Shown: positions 35,993 to 44,297 of the stretch, one piece after another
Numbering within the stretch: the first letter of the stretch is position 1
Layout of the letters: the number at the start of each line of letters is the position of its first letter
Origin: Sphingomonas faeni
Lineage (GTDB): Bacteria > Pseudomonadota > Alphaproteobacteria > Sphingomonadales > Sphingomonadaceae
Direction of reading: 5' to 3'
Assembly (NCBI RefSeq): GCF_023195535.1
Contig: NZ_JALPNF010000012.1
Location: forward strand, 1 to 64,000
DNA: 64,000 nt
The notes under the pieces: model-generated
Told to the model about the DNA's origin: nothing
Databases searched by the model: none
The model's input: only the letters and a program-made list of their open reading frames with translations
Position numbers and translations under genes: made by a program

Positions 35993-37030
35993 CTAACGAT
36001 GCGCAGCACGGCGAAGACGGTCGTTAATCGCCTCGCCAATACTGTCGAGCGGGATCGGTGCGATCGCTATGCAGCGGCGCACGTTAGCATCGGCGGCATG
36101 GAGCAGGTCGAAAAGCTTCGCCGCAGCTTCGACGAGGTTTCCCGAAGCCGACAATGAAACGTCGCCCGCCACATCGCCAAAACCAATCAGCCACTCGTCC
36201 GAACCTGCTTCGGTTGCATTTAACCGAAGCAGCTTCTTGGGAGCATAATGGCTCGCAAGCTGCCCCGGCGCAGTGACCAACCCCTCACTCCCCCCCGGCG
36301 AAGGCCGGGGCCCAATTGGGGGACGGTCATGATGCGCGTCGCGGTCCGTTACATCCGACGTTCCAATTGGACCCCGGCCTTCGCCGGGGGGGGGCTGTTC
36401 GCCGGGGAGGTGTTGGAGGTGGGTTAGGATAGCCTCCGCCGTAACCGGCCCCGGCCGCAGCACCGTCCGCCCCGCAACGATCGTTGACTCCAGCCCAGCC
36501 TCGGTAGCCCCGTCGTCGATAATCAACGGCACATTCCCCCCCAAGCTCCCCGCCACATGCGCAGCCGTCGTCGGACTGATCCCCCCGCTCGCATTGGCCG
36601 ACGGCGCCGCCAATGGCCGGCCAGACGCAGCGATCAACCCCTGCATGGCCCGGTGCCGGGGCACCCGGATCGCGATCGTCGCCAACCCCGCGGTCACCAG
36701 CGAAGCGATCCCCGCATCCTCCCGCACCGGCAGCACCAACGTCAGCGGCCCCGGCCAGAACGCCGCCGCCAGCGCGCGCGCCTCCGCATCGAACACCGCA
36801 ATCCGCTCCGCCGCCGCCAGATCCGCTACATGCACGATCAGCGGGTTGAAACTCGGGCGGCCCTTGGCGGCATAGATCCGCGCCACCGCCTCCGCATTGG
36901 TGGCGTCGGCGGCGAGCCCGTACACCGTCTCGGTCGGCACCGCGACGAGTCCCCCGGCGCGAATCAGCGCGGCCGCCTCGGCGATCGCGGCCGTGCCGTA
37001 GGGTAAAATTCGAGGGTGTGGACGGGTCAT
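35993..37030 (-). CDS. sua5: L-threonylcarbamoyladenylate synthase, Sua5 type
   Basis: Makes threonylcarbamoyl-AMP from threonine, bicarbonate and ATP for t6A37 modification of ANN-decoding tRNAs. 345 residues. YrdC domain at about 8-200: VPTETVYGLAADATN, KGRPSFNPLIVHV, FWPGPLTLVLP, IAIRVPRHRAM, PLAAPSANASGG. The Sua5 C-terminal domain resumes at APGQLASHYAPKK. Between them the interdomain linker is partly coded by a 105-base palindromic repeat (36289-36393), giving about 35 Pro/Gly/Arg-rich residues in frame. I chose ATG 37030 (MTRPHPRILPYG). It is divergent from the acyl-CoA dehydrogenase gene. Confidence 0.92.
   Translation of the reverse strand: MTRPHPRILPYGTAAIAEAAALIRAGGLVAVPTETVYGLAADATNAEAVARIYAAKGRPSFNPLIVHVADLAAAERIAVFDAEARALAAAFWPGPLTLVLPVREDAGIASLVTAGLATIAIRVPRHRAMQGLIAASGRPLAAPSANASGGISPTTAAHVAGSLGGNVPLIIDDGATEAGLESTIVAGRTVLRPGPVTAEAILTHLQHLPGEQPPPGEGRGPIGTSDVTDRDAHHDRPPIGPRPSPGGSEGLVTAPGQLASHYAPKKLLRLNATEAGSDEWLIGFGDVAGDVSLSASGNLVEAAAKLFDLLHAADANVRRCIAIAPIPLDSIGEAINDRLRRAAHR
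36289..36393. repeat. palindromic repeat inserted in frame in sua5
   Basis: CCCCGGCGAAGGCCGGGGCC then CCAATTGG at the left (36291-36318) is mirrored by CCAATTGG then ACCCCGGCCTTCGCCGGGG at the right (36363-36392). The element is about 105 bases, a multiple of three, with no stop codon in the sua5 frame. It resembles intergenic palindromes of sphingomonads and looks like an insertion between the YrdC and Sua5 domains. Confidence 0.8.
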
Positions 37031-37076
37031 TTTCAAGGCGTATAGCGGGTCCAAACCGTAGCGATAAGAGGATGCG

Positions 37077-38789
37077 ATGGCCTTCACTCCAGCAACCACC
37101 GAACAGCGTTTCGTGCTCGATCATGTCGTCCGGATCGGCGAGCTCGCCGCCACCGAACGCTATGCCGCCGCCAGCGACGACGTCGTCGACGCGGTGCTCG
37201 AAGGCGTCGGGCAGCTCGCGGCCGGCGAATGGGCACCGCTCAACCGCGCCGGCGACACGGTCGGTGCGAAATGGACCCCGGACGGCGTGGTCATGCCCGA
37301 CGGCTTCGCGCAGGCTTACAAGGATTATGTCGAGGGCGGCTGGGGCACGATCGGCGTCGAGGAGGAATGGGGCGGGCAGGGCCTCCCCTTCGCGATCCAG
37401 ACCGCGGTGCTCGACACGCTCGGCTCGGCGAACATGGGCTTCGCGCTCTGCCCGACGCTGACCGTCGGCGCGATCGAGGCATTGCAGCATCATGGCTCCC
37501 CCGAGCAGCAGGCGCTATATCTGCCCCATCTCGCGACGGGCGAATGGACCGGGACGATGAACCTCACCGAGCCACAGGCCGGCTCCGACGTCGGCGCCCT
37601 CCGTGCGACCGCCACCCCGCTCGGCGACGGCAAGTGGAGCATCAAGGGCACCAAGATCTACATCTCGTTCGGCGATCACGACATGGCGCCGAACATAGTC
37701 CACCTCGTCCTCGCGCGGACGCCGGGCGCGCCAGCCGGGACCAAGGGCATCTCGCTGTTCCTCGTCCCAAAATACCGCCTCGAGGAAGACGGCACGCCGG
37801 GCAAGTTCAACGACGTCCGCGTCGTCTCGATCGAGCACAAGATGGGGCTCCACGCCTCGCCGACCTGCGTGCTGAGCTTCGGCGACAACGACGACTGCAT
37901 CGGCGAACTGATCGGCGCGGAGCTCGGCGGTATCCGGGCGATGTTCACGATGATGAACAACGCGCGGTTGAACGTCGGCCTGCAGGGCGTCCAGGTCGCC
38001 GAGGGCGCCACTCAGGGCGCGGTCGCCTATGCGCTCGACCGCGTCCAGTCGGCCCGCGCCGGTTCGCCCAACAAGGACTCGGTCAAGATCGTCGAGCATC
38101 CCGACGTCCGCCGCATGCTCATGCGGATGAAGGCACAGACCCAGGCGGCGCGCGCACTCGTCTATTACGCGGCGGGGCAGGTCGACCGCGCCAATCTCGG
38201 CGACCACGCCGCGCGCAACCGCCTCGAACTCGTCACGCCGCTGGCCAAGGCGCACGGCACCGACATCGGTAACGAAGTCGCGTCGCTCGGCATCCAGGTA
38301 TACGGCGGCATGGGCTATGTCGAGGAAACCGGCGCCGCGCAGTATTTCCGCGATGCCCGCATCACCCCGATCTACGAGGGGACGAACGGCATCCAGGCGG
38401 CGGATCTGGTCGGGCGGAAACTCGGCCTCGACAATGGCGGTGCGTTCGCGGCTTTGATCGCCGACATCCGCGCGGAGGCGAAGGACGAACGGCTCTTGGC
38501 GCTGGTCGACGCGTGCGAAGCGATCGGGCGTAAGCTCGCCACCGCGGACGCCGACGACAAGCTCGCCGCCAGCTATCCGTTCCTCACCATGTTGTCGGTC
38601 GCAACCTGCGGCTGGCTGATGGAGCGGCAGGGCGGGGTCGCCGGCAGCGACGATTTCGGCCGGATGAAGACCGCGGCGGTGCGCTTCTACCTCGACCAGA
38701 TCGTCCCCGAAGCGATGGGCCTCGACGCGGCCGCCAATGCGAGCGCGGCGGTGCTCTACTCGATCGAGCCGGAACTCTTCGCGGCCTGA
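37077..38789 (+). CDS. acyl-CoA dehydrogenase with C-terminal extension (DmdC-like)
   Basis: FAD-dependent alpha,beta-dehydrogenation of an acyl-CoA. 570 residues, longer than the usual 380-400. An N-terminal helical domain with GWGTIGVEEEWGGQGLP, then the FAD/substrate segment MNLTEPQAGSDVGALRATA and IKGTKIYISFGDHD, and the catalytic Glu in ARITPIYEGTNGIQA. The extra C-terminal domain (about 450-570) is typical of the 3-methylmercaptopropionyl-CoA dehydrogenase-like group. The substrate may be a branched or sulfur-containing acyl-CoA. Divergent from sua5 (46 bases). Confidence 0.9.
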   Translation: MAFTPATTEQRFVLDHVVRIGELAATERYAAASDDVVDAVLEGVGQLAAGEWAPLNRAGDTVGAKWTPDGVVMPDGFAQAYKDYVEGGWGTIGVEEEWGGQGLPFAIQTAVLDTLGSANMGFALCPTLTVGAIEALQHHGSPEQQALYLPHLATGEWTGTMNLTEPQAGSDVGALRATATPLGDGKWSIKGTKIYISFGDHDMAPNIVHLVLARTPGAPAGTKGISLFLVPKYRLEEDGTPGKFNDVRVVSIEHKMGLHASPTCVLSFGDNDDCIGELIGAELGGIRAMFTMMNNARLNVGLQGVQVAEGATQGAVAYALDRVQSARAGSPNKDSVKIVEHPDVRRMLMRMKAQTQAARALVYYAAGQVDRANLGDHAARNRLELVTPLAKAHGTDIGNEVASLGIQVYGGMGYVEETGAAQYFRDARITPIYEGTNGIQAADLVGRKLGLDNGGAFAALIADIRAEAKDERLLALVDACEAIGRKLATADADDKLAASYPFLTMLSVATCGWLMERQGGVAGSDDFGRMKTAAVRFYLDQIVPEAMGLDAAANASAAVLYSIEPELFAA

Positions 38790-38807
38790 GCTCTTCCCCC
38801 ACTTGCC

Positions 38808-38891
38808 CGTCATCCTGACGAAAGTCAGGATCCAGAGCCAAGCATGGCAACGTTTTTGGCTCTGGATCCTGGGTCGAGCCCAGGATGACGG
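38808..38891. repeat. family A palindrome, copy 3
   Basis: CCGTCATCCTGACGAAAGTC and CAGGATCCAGAGCC at the left are mirrored by GGCTCTGGATCCTG and GAGCCCAGGATGACGG at the right. About 84 bases after the acyl-CoA dehydrogenase gene. Confidence 0.8.
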
Positions 38892-38941
38892 CATCGGAAT
38901 TCCGGCCTCCTGCCCGATCATGCAAACGCGCCACCCCTCTC

Positions 38942-39067
38942 GATCCTCCCCCGCAAGGGGGAGGTGGCTGGCGCTTGCCAGACGGAGGGGGAGGTAAGCG
39001 AAACCGCTGTTCCGTGTCCTCCCCCTCCGTCGCCTTCGGCGCCACCTCCCCCTGACGGGGGAGGATC
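38942..39067. repeat. family B palindrome, copy 2
   Basis: GATCCTCCCCCGCAAGGGGG is mirrored by CCCCCTGACGGGGGAGGATC, with inner GACGGAGGGGGAGG and CCTCCCCCTCCGTC. It lies just downstream of a family A element, in front of the arylamine N-acetyltransferase gene. Confidence 0.85.
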
Positions 39068-39147
39068 AGGTGTGCGCTGTCTCGCCGGCTCCACACCAGC
39101 TACTCGACGGCCCCGCGCAACGAACGGTAAAGGGGGAGCCGAAATCC

Positions 39148-39981
39148 GTGAAAGCCCGACCGATGTTCGATCTCGACGCCTATCTCACCCGTGTCGCCAT
39201 GCCCGCGCGACCGACGCTCGATTCGATCGGCCTCGGCCGGCTGCAACATGCGCACCGACTCGCGATTCCGTTCGAGGATCTCGACGTCGTCCTCGGTCGC
39301 GGCCTCGCGATCGACGGCGCGTCGGTCTTCGCGAAACTCGTGACCGCGCGCCGCGGCGGCTATTGTTTCGAGCATAACCGCCTGTTCCTCGACGCGCTGG
39401 CCGCACTCGGCTTCACCGCGCGCCCGCTCCTCGCGCGTGTCTGGTATGCCGCGACCGACCTGCCGCCGCCGCTCACCCACACCTTTGCGCTGGTGACGAT
39501 CGACGGGCAGGACTGGATCGCCGACACCGGCTTCGGCGGCAGCTACACGCCCGTCCTCCCGCTCGCGGACGGTGCCGAGGCGACCGCGCCCGACGGCGCA
39601 CGCTTCCGCCTCGACGCCACCGAAAACGGCTGGATGCTGCTTCGCGACGGCGATCCGATGACGACCGACGGGCGCGGGGCAGGCGAGGGGTTCCAGCCGC
39701 AATACAGCTTCACGCTCGCGCAAGCCTTCGACGCCGATCTCGCAATGTCGAACCACTGGACCTCGACCGCGCCCGCCAGTCGCTTCACCCACACCCCGAT
39801 CGCCAGCATCGTCCTGCCAAACGGGTTCGCGTCGCTGATCGGGCGAAATTACCGGCGGCGCTCGGGGACCGACACCAGCGTCGGCGAGATCACCGATCCA
39901 CGTGTGTACCGCATCCGCATGAGCCTGTTGTTCGGGATCGACCTGAGCGTCGAGGATGTCGCCGCGCTGGGAATTTTTTAA
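39148..39981 (+). CDS. arylamine N-acetyltransferase
   Basis: Transfers acetyl from acetyl-CoA to aromatic amines or hydrazines. 277 residues from GTG 39148, preceded by GGGGGAG; ATG 39163 is the alternative but lacks a ribosome binding site. Catalytic triad Cys73 (RRGGYCFEHN), His111 (LTHTFALV) and Asp126 (WIADTGFGG). FEDLDVVLGR is also characteristic. Stands alone between palindromic and tandem repeats. Confidence 0.92.
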   Translation: MKARPMFDLDAYLTRVAMPARPTLDSIGLGRLQHAHRLAIPFEDLDVVLGRGLAIDGASVFAKLVTARRGGYCFEHNRLFLDALAALGFTARPLLARVWYAATDLPPPLTHTFALVTIDGQDWIADTGFGGSYTPVLPLADGAEATAPDGARFRLDATENGWMLLRDGDPMTTDGRGAGEGFQPQYSFTLAQAFDADLAMSNHWTSTAPASRFTHTPIASIVLPNGFASLIGRNYRRRSGTDTSVGEITDPRVYRIRMSLLFGIDLSVEDVAALGIF

Positions 39982-40003
39982 GGCCTGGGTAAGGCTCTGG
40001 GGT

Positions 40004-40052
40004 CCCGAGCCCCAAGCCCCGAGCCCTAAGCCCTAAGCCCTAAGCCCCAAGC
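40004..40052. repeat. seven 7-bp tandem repeats (CCYRAGC)
   Basis: Seven adjoining copies of a 7-base unit: CCCGAGC, CCCAAGC, CCCGAGC, CCTAAGC three times, CCCAAGC. The phase is perfect. It lies 22 bases after the arylamine N-acetyltransferase stop. Variable-number repeat; function unknown. Confidence 0.9.
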
Positions 40053-40069
40053 ATGAAGTCCCCCACTCC

Positions 40070-40218
40070 CGTTCGTGCTGAGTAGCGACCGAGTAGCTGC
40101 GTCAGCAGCGTATCGAGGGCGCGTATCGAAGCATGGGTTCCGCGCGCCAACCTGTCCTTCGATACGTCCTCTCGATACGCCGCTTCGCGCCTACTCGATG
40201 ACTACTCAGGACGAACGG
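40070..40218. repeat. long imperfect palindrome
   Basis: CGTTCGTGCTGAGTAG at the left is mirrored by CTACTCAGGACGAACG at the right with one mismatch. Inner pairs are formed by GTATCGAGGGCGCGTATCGA and TCGATACG...CTCGATACGC. About 150 bases, convergent side of the YtrA-type regulator. Resembles widespread sphingomonad intergenic repeats. Confidence 0.7.
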
Positions 40219-40275
40219 AAGGGGGCAGGACGTAGGACGGAACGAGGGAATGCAGAACGAATGACGGGAGGGGTT

Positions 40276-40632
40276 TCAGGCCCGCTCACGCTCCAGCAGA
40301 TCATGCGCATCCAACCCCAACAGATCGATATGCCCCAAAATCCTAGGCCACTGCGTCGTCACGAAATTCTCGCGCTCGGCCACCCGCAACGCTTCCGCAG
40401 CGCCAGGCATCACGAACATCCCGACGCCGCGGCGGACCTCGACATAGCCGTCGTCCTGGAAGCTCTGATACGCCTTGGCGACCGTCAGCGGATTGGCGCC
40501 CTGCTCGGCCGCGAACGCGCGCACCGACGGTAACTGGTCGCCCGCACGATAGTCGCCTCGAAGAATCCCCGCCGCGATCGTGCTGCGAAGTCGGATATAT
40601 ACGGGGCTGTCGTCGCTGCTGAGCGCTGTCAT
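40276..40632 (-). CDS. GntR family transcriptional regulator, YtrA subfamily
   Basis: 118 residues. An N-terminal winged helix has YIRLRSTIAAGILRGDYRAGDQLPSVRAFAAE, broken here by its helices, and LTVAKAYQSFQDDGYVEVRRGVGMFV. The tail of about 45 residues is too short for a ligand domain, which defines YtrA. Such regulators normally control an adjoining ABC transporter; none is here. The upstream gene on the same strand is a nitroreductase, so they may be one operon. The start codon is overlapped by an inverted repeat (40632-40649) that may be its own operator. Confidence 0.9.
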   Translation of the reverse strand: MTALSSDDSPVYIRLRSTIAAGILRGDYRAGDQLPSVRAFAAEQGANPLTVAKAYQSFQDDGYVEVRRGVGMFVMPGAAEALRVAERENFVTTQWPRILGHIDLLGLDAHDLLERERA

Positions 40633-40649
40633 GCTGTTCTAATACAGCA
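40632..40649. promoter_or_regulatory. inverted repeat at the YtrA-type regulator start, candidate operator
   Basis: TGCTGT (40632-40637) and ACAGCA (40644-40649) are perfect inverted halves with spacer TCTAAT. The site touches the regulator's ATG, as expected for autorepression. Inferred from position and symmetry only. Confidence 0.4.
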
Positions 40650-40669
40650 ATTAGGCGATTAGTCGAGTC

Positions 40670-41245
40670 TCACGATCCCCAGTGCGAGACGAGGCGTGCC
40701 ATATCGGGGCGAGGGCGTTCGTCGAGCGCGCGCGACGGCGTGCCGATGAACATGAACCCGGCGATCCGCTCCGCCGCCGTGCCGAACGCATCGCGAACCG
40801 CGTCGGAATAAGCCGCCCAGCCGGTCAGCCAGCCGCCCGCAAAGCCCTCCGCATGGACCGCATGGAGCAGGTTCATGCACGCCGCACCCGCCGACAATTC
40901 CTGCTCCCACACCGGGATCTTGCTCTCCTTGGGCGATGACAGGACCACCACCAGGGTCGGCGCCTGATGCGCGAACTGGTCGAGCGATTCGCGTTCCAGC
41001 CGCGACGCATCCGGCCGCTCGGCAAGATAGGCGTCGGTAATCAGCCTCGACAGCGCCGCGCGCCGCTCGTCACCGACCACCACGAAGCGCCATGGCGTCA
41101 GCTTGCCGTGATCGGGCGTCCGCGCCGCGATCTCCAGAATCGTCGCGAGTTGATAGGAATCCGGGCCGGGGGCGATCAGGTCGCGCGGCTTGCCCGAGCG
41201 ACGGGTGGCGAGCAGCGAGAGTGGCGTCGAGCGATCATTGAGCAT
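40670..41245 (-). CDS. nitroreductase family flavoprotein (YdjA-like)
   Basis: 191 residues. FMN-dependent NAD(P)H oxidoreductase fold: LATRRSGKPRDLIAPGPD at the start, TPDHGKLTPWRFVVV, and AACMNLLHAVHAEGFAGGWLTG near residue 125, typical of the small YdjA subgroup. Substrate unknown. 37 bases upstream of the YtrA-type regulator on the same strand, with the candidate operator in that gap. Confidence 0.87.
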   Translation of the reverse strand: MLNDRSTPLSLLATRRSGKPRDLIAPGPDSYQLATILEIAARTPDHGKLTPWRFVVVGDERRAALSRLITDAYLAERPDASRLERESLDQFAHQAPTLVVVLSSPKESKIPVWEQELSAGAACMNLLHAVHAEGFAGGWLTGWAAYSDAVRDAFGTAAERIAGFMFIGTPSRALDERPRPDMARLVSHWGS

Positions 41246-41363
41246 GGTCCGGCAGATAGGCTTTGGCGTCTGATATTTACAGTCCGGGCTTTGTCGTTAA
41301 GTTGCGCGCGCATAACGGCTCCGCGTTCGACGGCGGCCAGGACGAGTTTCAGGGAGCGTAAGA

Positions 41364-43157
41364 ATGGTGGACACCCCGACCGCGGATACCCCGCGAGAGC
41401 CGGATATCACCCATATCAACCCGGCGGCCGGCGAAACCTGGTTCGGGCACCCCCGCCAGCTCGCCCGCATGTTCACCACCGAGATGTGGGAGCGGTTCGG
41501 CTATTACGGCATGCGCGCGCTGCTCACGCTGTATCTCACCAAGCATTTCGTGTTCGGCGACCGCGAGGCGACCGGGCTTTACGGCGGCTATACCGCTCTG
41601 GTGTACCTGACGCCGCTGATCGGCGGGTATCTGGCGGACCAGTATCTCGGCTCGAAGCGCGCGGTGAAGTTCGGCGCGATCATCATGGCGCTCGGCTATC
41701 TGCTGCTCTGCTTCGGTGGCGAGACCGCCAAGCCGTACGCGACGATCGCCAACCAGCGGTACGCGATCGAAGTCGTGGAACAGGCGGACAGCGAAGTCCG
41801 CTATCTGGTCGACGGCGCGAACAAGCTGAAGATCAAGGGCAATGACGACGGCACCGTCTCGCTGCTCGCACCCGACGGCTCGACCGCGCGCACGGTCGAA
41901 AAGGGCGGCTTCGAATCGGGTGCCGAGCGCAACAGCTTCTACGTCACGATCATGCTGCTCGCGCTCTGCATGATCTCGGTCGGCAACGGCTTCTTCAAGC
42001 CCAACATCTCGACGATGGTCGGCGAGCTCTACGCGCAGGGCGACAAACGCCGCGATGCCGGGTTCACGATCTTCTACATGGGGATCAACCTGGGCTCGCT
42101 GTTCTCGCAGCTTCTCTGCCCGTTCCTCGCGGTCGCGTTCGGCTGGTGGGCGGGCTTCGGGCTCGCCGCGATCGGTATGCTGTTCTCGTGGACGCTGATC
42201 CAGTTCGATGGCGGCAAGCTCGACGGCTATGGCGAGCCGCCGGTCCGCACCGGTCCCGATCGCGCGCTCGGCATCTATGCGCTCGCGCTGCTCGGTATCC
42301 CGATCTTCTACCTGCTGTTCGTCAACCTGATGAACGCCGAGCCGCCGGTGCCGGGGTCGGGGATCATCGGCTACATCGTCTCGCTGTCGCTGATGGGCAA
42401 ATTGCTGTTCGGCACGTTCCTGATCGCGGTGCCCGGCATCCTGATCTGGTCGTTCGTCAACGGCGAGCGTCGCGAATTCCAGATGATGCTCGCGGCGATG
42501 GTGCTGATCGTGTTCAACGTCGTCTTCTGGACGCTGTTCGAGCAGGCCGGCTCGTCGCTGACGCTGTTCGCGGATCGCAACACCGATCTCAGCATCTTCG
42601 GACTGTTCAGCATCTCGGCCGGCCAGACGCAGTTCTTCAACGCATTCTTCATCGTCGCGCTGGCGCCGGTGATGTCGATCCTGTGGACCAAGCTCGCCGC
42701 CAAGGGCATCGAGCCGTCGATCCCGGTCAAGTTCGGCATCGCGCTGATCGGCGTCGGCGTGGGCTTCCTGTTCCTGGTCTGGGGCGCAAGCATGGTCGGG
42801 CCGACGTTCAAGGTCGCCATCTGGTGGCTGGCAGGCCTGTATTTCATCCACTCGTTCGCCGAACTCTGCATCTCGCCGGTCGGCCTCAGCATGATCACCA
42901 AGCTGTCGATCGCGCGTGTCGTCGGGCTGATGATGGGCGTCTGGTTCCTGTCGATCTCGGTCGCACAGTACGTCGCGGGCGTCGTGGCGCAGGTGGCGAG
43001 CGTCGAGACGGTCGGCGGGCAGGTGACCAATTTGAAGGTCAGCCTGGATACCTATGCCGGCGTGTTCTGGACCATCGGGCTGGTCTCGGCCGGGATCGGC
43101 GTGCTGCTCCTGCTGATCTCGCCGCTGATCAGGAAGTGGATGCACGGGGTTCAGTGA
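41364..43157 (+). CDS. proton-dependent oligopeptide transporter (POT/PTR2 family)
   Basis: 597 residues, about 14 helices. The POT signature FTTEMWERFGYYGMRALL (ExxER proton site) is near residue 38, and FYMGINLGSLFSQ is in the middle. The loop between about residues 124 and 192 is enlarged and rich in charged residues, predicted periplasmic. Imports di- and tripeptides with protons. Start ATG 41364. A long open frame on the opposite strand is a GC artefact. Confidence 0.93.
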   Translation: MVDTPTADTPREPDITHINPAAGETWFGHPRQLARMFTTEMWERFGYYGMRALLTLYLTKHFVFGDREATGLYGGYTALVYLTPLIGGYLADQYLGSKRAVKFGAIIMALGYLLLCFGGETAKPYATIANQRYAIEVVEQADSEVRYLVDGANKLKIKGNDDGTVSLLAPDGSTARTVEKGGFESGAERNSFYVTIMLLALCMISVGNGFFKPNISTMVGELYAQGDKRRDAGFTIFYMGINLGSLFSQLLCPFLAVAFGWWAGFGLAAIGMLFSWTLIQFDGGKLDGYGEPPVRTGPDRALGIYALALLGIPIFYLLFVNLMNAEPPVPGSGIIGYIVSLSLMGKLLFGTFLIAVPGILIWSFVNGERREFQMMLAAMVLIVFNVVFWTLFEQAGSSLTLFADRNTDLSIFGLFSISAGQTQFFNAFFIVALAPVMSILWTKLAAKGIEPSIPVKFGIALIGVGVGFLFLVWGASMVGPTFKVAIWWLAGLYFIHSFAELCISPVGLSMITKLSIARVVGLMMGVWFLSISVAQYVAGVVAQVASVETVGGQVTNLKVSLDTYAGVFWTIGLVSAGIGVLLLLISPLIRKWMHGVQ

Positions 43158-43166
43158 GACTTCGTA

Positions 43167-43293
43167 GATCCTCCCCCGTCAGGGGGAGGTGGCTGGCGCT
43201 TGCCAGACGGAGGGGGAGGAAAGGGAAACCTTACGTTCCGTGTCCTCCCCCTCCGTCACCTTCGGCGACACCTCCCCCTGGCGGGGGAGGATC
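43167..43293. repeat. family B palindrome, copy 3
   Basis: GATCCTCCCCCGTCAGGGGG is mirrored by CCCCCTGGCGGGGGAGGATC, with inner GACGGAGGGGGAGG and CCTCCCCCTCCGTC. Between the convergent peptide transporter and aldo/keto reductase genes, where it could end both transcripts. Confidence 0.87.
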
Positions 43294-43304
43294 GATGCAT
43301 CGAT

Positions 43305-44297
43305 TTAGAGCCGCGTCATCGACAGGGCCTTCTCGCCGTAGCGCGGTCCGGCCGTCCCACCCCGCGGCGCCGCCGCATCCAGCTTCGCCAGATCGTCCGC
43401 CGACAGCGTCACGTCCGCCGCCTTCATGCTGTCTTCCAGCGTAACCCGACGCTTCGACCCCGGAATCGGCACGATGTCGTCGCCCTGCGCCAGCAGCCAC
43501 GCGAGCGCGACCTGCGCAGGCGACGCCCCATGCATGTCGGCGATAGACTTCACCACCGCGACCATCTCCATGTTCTTGGCGAAGTTCTGCTCCGAATAGC
43601 GAGGGTCGTTGCGGCGGTAATCACCCTCGGGCAGGTCCGACCGCGCAGTGATCTGCCCCGTCAGGAACCCGCGACCCAGTGGCGAATACGGCACGAAGCC
43701 GATCCCGAGTTCGCGACACAGCGGCAGGATCTCGTCCTCCACATCGCGCTCCCACAACGAATATTCGCTCTGCAACGCCGCGATCGGATGCGTCGCCGCC
43801 GCGCGACGAATGGTGTCGAGCCCGGCTTCCGACAGCCCCAGATGTCGCACCTTGCCCTCGCGAACGAGGTCCGCCATCGCGCCGACGGTATCCTCGATCG
43901 GCACGCCCGGGTCGACGCGGTGCTGGTACAGCAGGTCGATCGTCTCGACGCCGAGCCGCTTCAACGATCCCTCGCACGCACGCCGCACATTGGCGGGCGT
44001 CGAGTCCACCCCGGTCATGCCGTTCTCGTCGTAGCGAAAGCCGAACTTGGTCGCGATCACGACGCCGTCGCGCTTGCCCCGGATCGCCTTGCCGAGCAGC
44101 TCCTCGTTGACCAGCGGGCCATAGATCTCGGCGGTATCGAACAGCGTCACGCCCAGCTCGATCGCGCGGTGGATCGTGGCGATGCTCTCTTGCGGCTCCG
44201 CTTCGCCGTACATGCCCTTGCCGATCCCGGCCATCGGCATGCAGCCGAGACCCAGCGCGGAAACCTCGAAATCAGGGCCGAGCGTGCGATATTTCAT
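43305..44297 (-). CDS. aldo/keto reductase
   Basis: 330 residues, TIM-barrel NADPH-dependent reductase of the YakC/IolS-like group. LGLGCMPMAG at the start, FDTAEIYGPLVNEELLGKAI with catalytic Asp/Tyr, a Lys in VIATKFGF, His in LLYQHRVDPGVPIEDT, and the cofactor motif IVPIPGSKRR. Broad aldehyde/ketone substrates. Its start lies 26 bases inside the upstream symporter gene, so it is translated from the same message. Confidence 0.92.
   Translation of the reverse strand: MKYRTLGPDFEVSALGLGCMPMAGIGKGMYGEAEPQESIATIHRAIELGVTLFDTAEIYGPLVNEELLGKAIRGKRDGVVIATKFGFRYDENGMTGVDSTPANVRRACEGSLKRLGVETIDLLYQHRVDPGVPIEDTVGAMADLVREGKVRHLGLSEAGLDTIRRAAATHPIAALQSEYSLWERDVEDEILPLCRELGIGFVPYSPLGRGFLTGQITARSDLPEGDYRRNDPRYSEQNFAKNMEMVAVVKSIADMHGASPAQVALAWLLAQGDDIVPIPGSKRRVTLEDSMKAADVTLSADDLAKLDAAAPRGGTAGPRYGEKALSMTRL

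Noticed and set aside
40004..40052. Short repeat array considered as CRISPR
   Set aside because: Units are 7 bases and adjoining, with no spacers. The array at 51416-51512 is rejected for the same reason (14 bases, no spacers).
41349..43145. 598-codon open frame antisense to the peptide transporter
   Set aside because: Shadow of the POT gene; composition (Asp, Arg, Glu, Gln) is typical of antisense high-GC frames.
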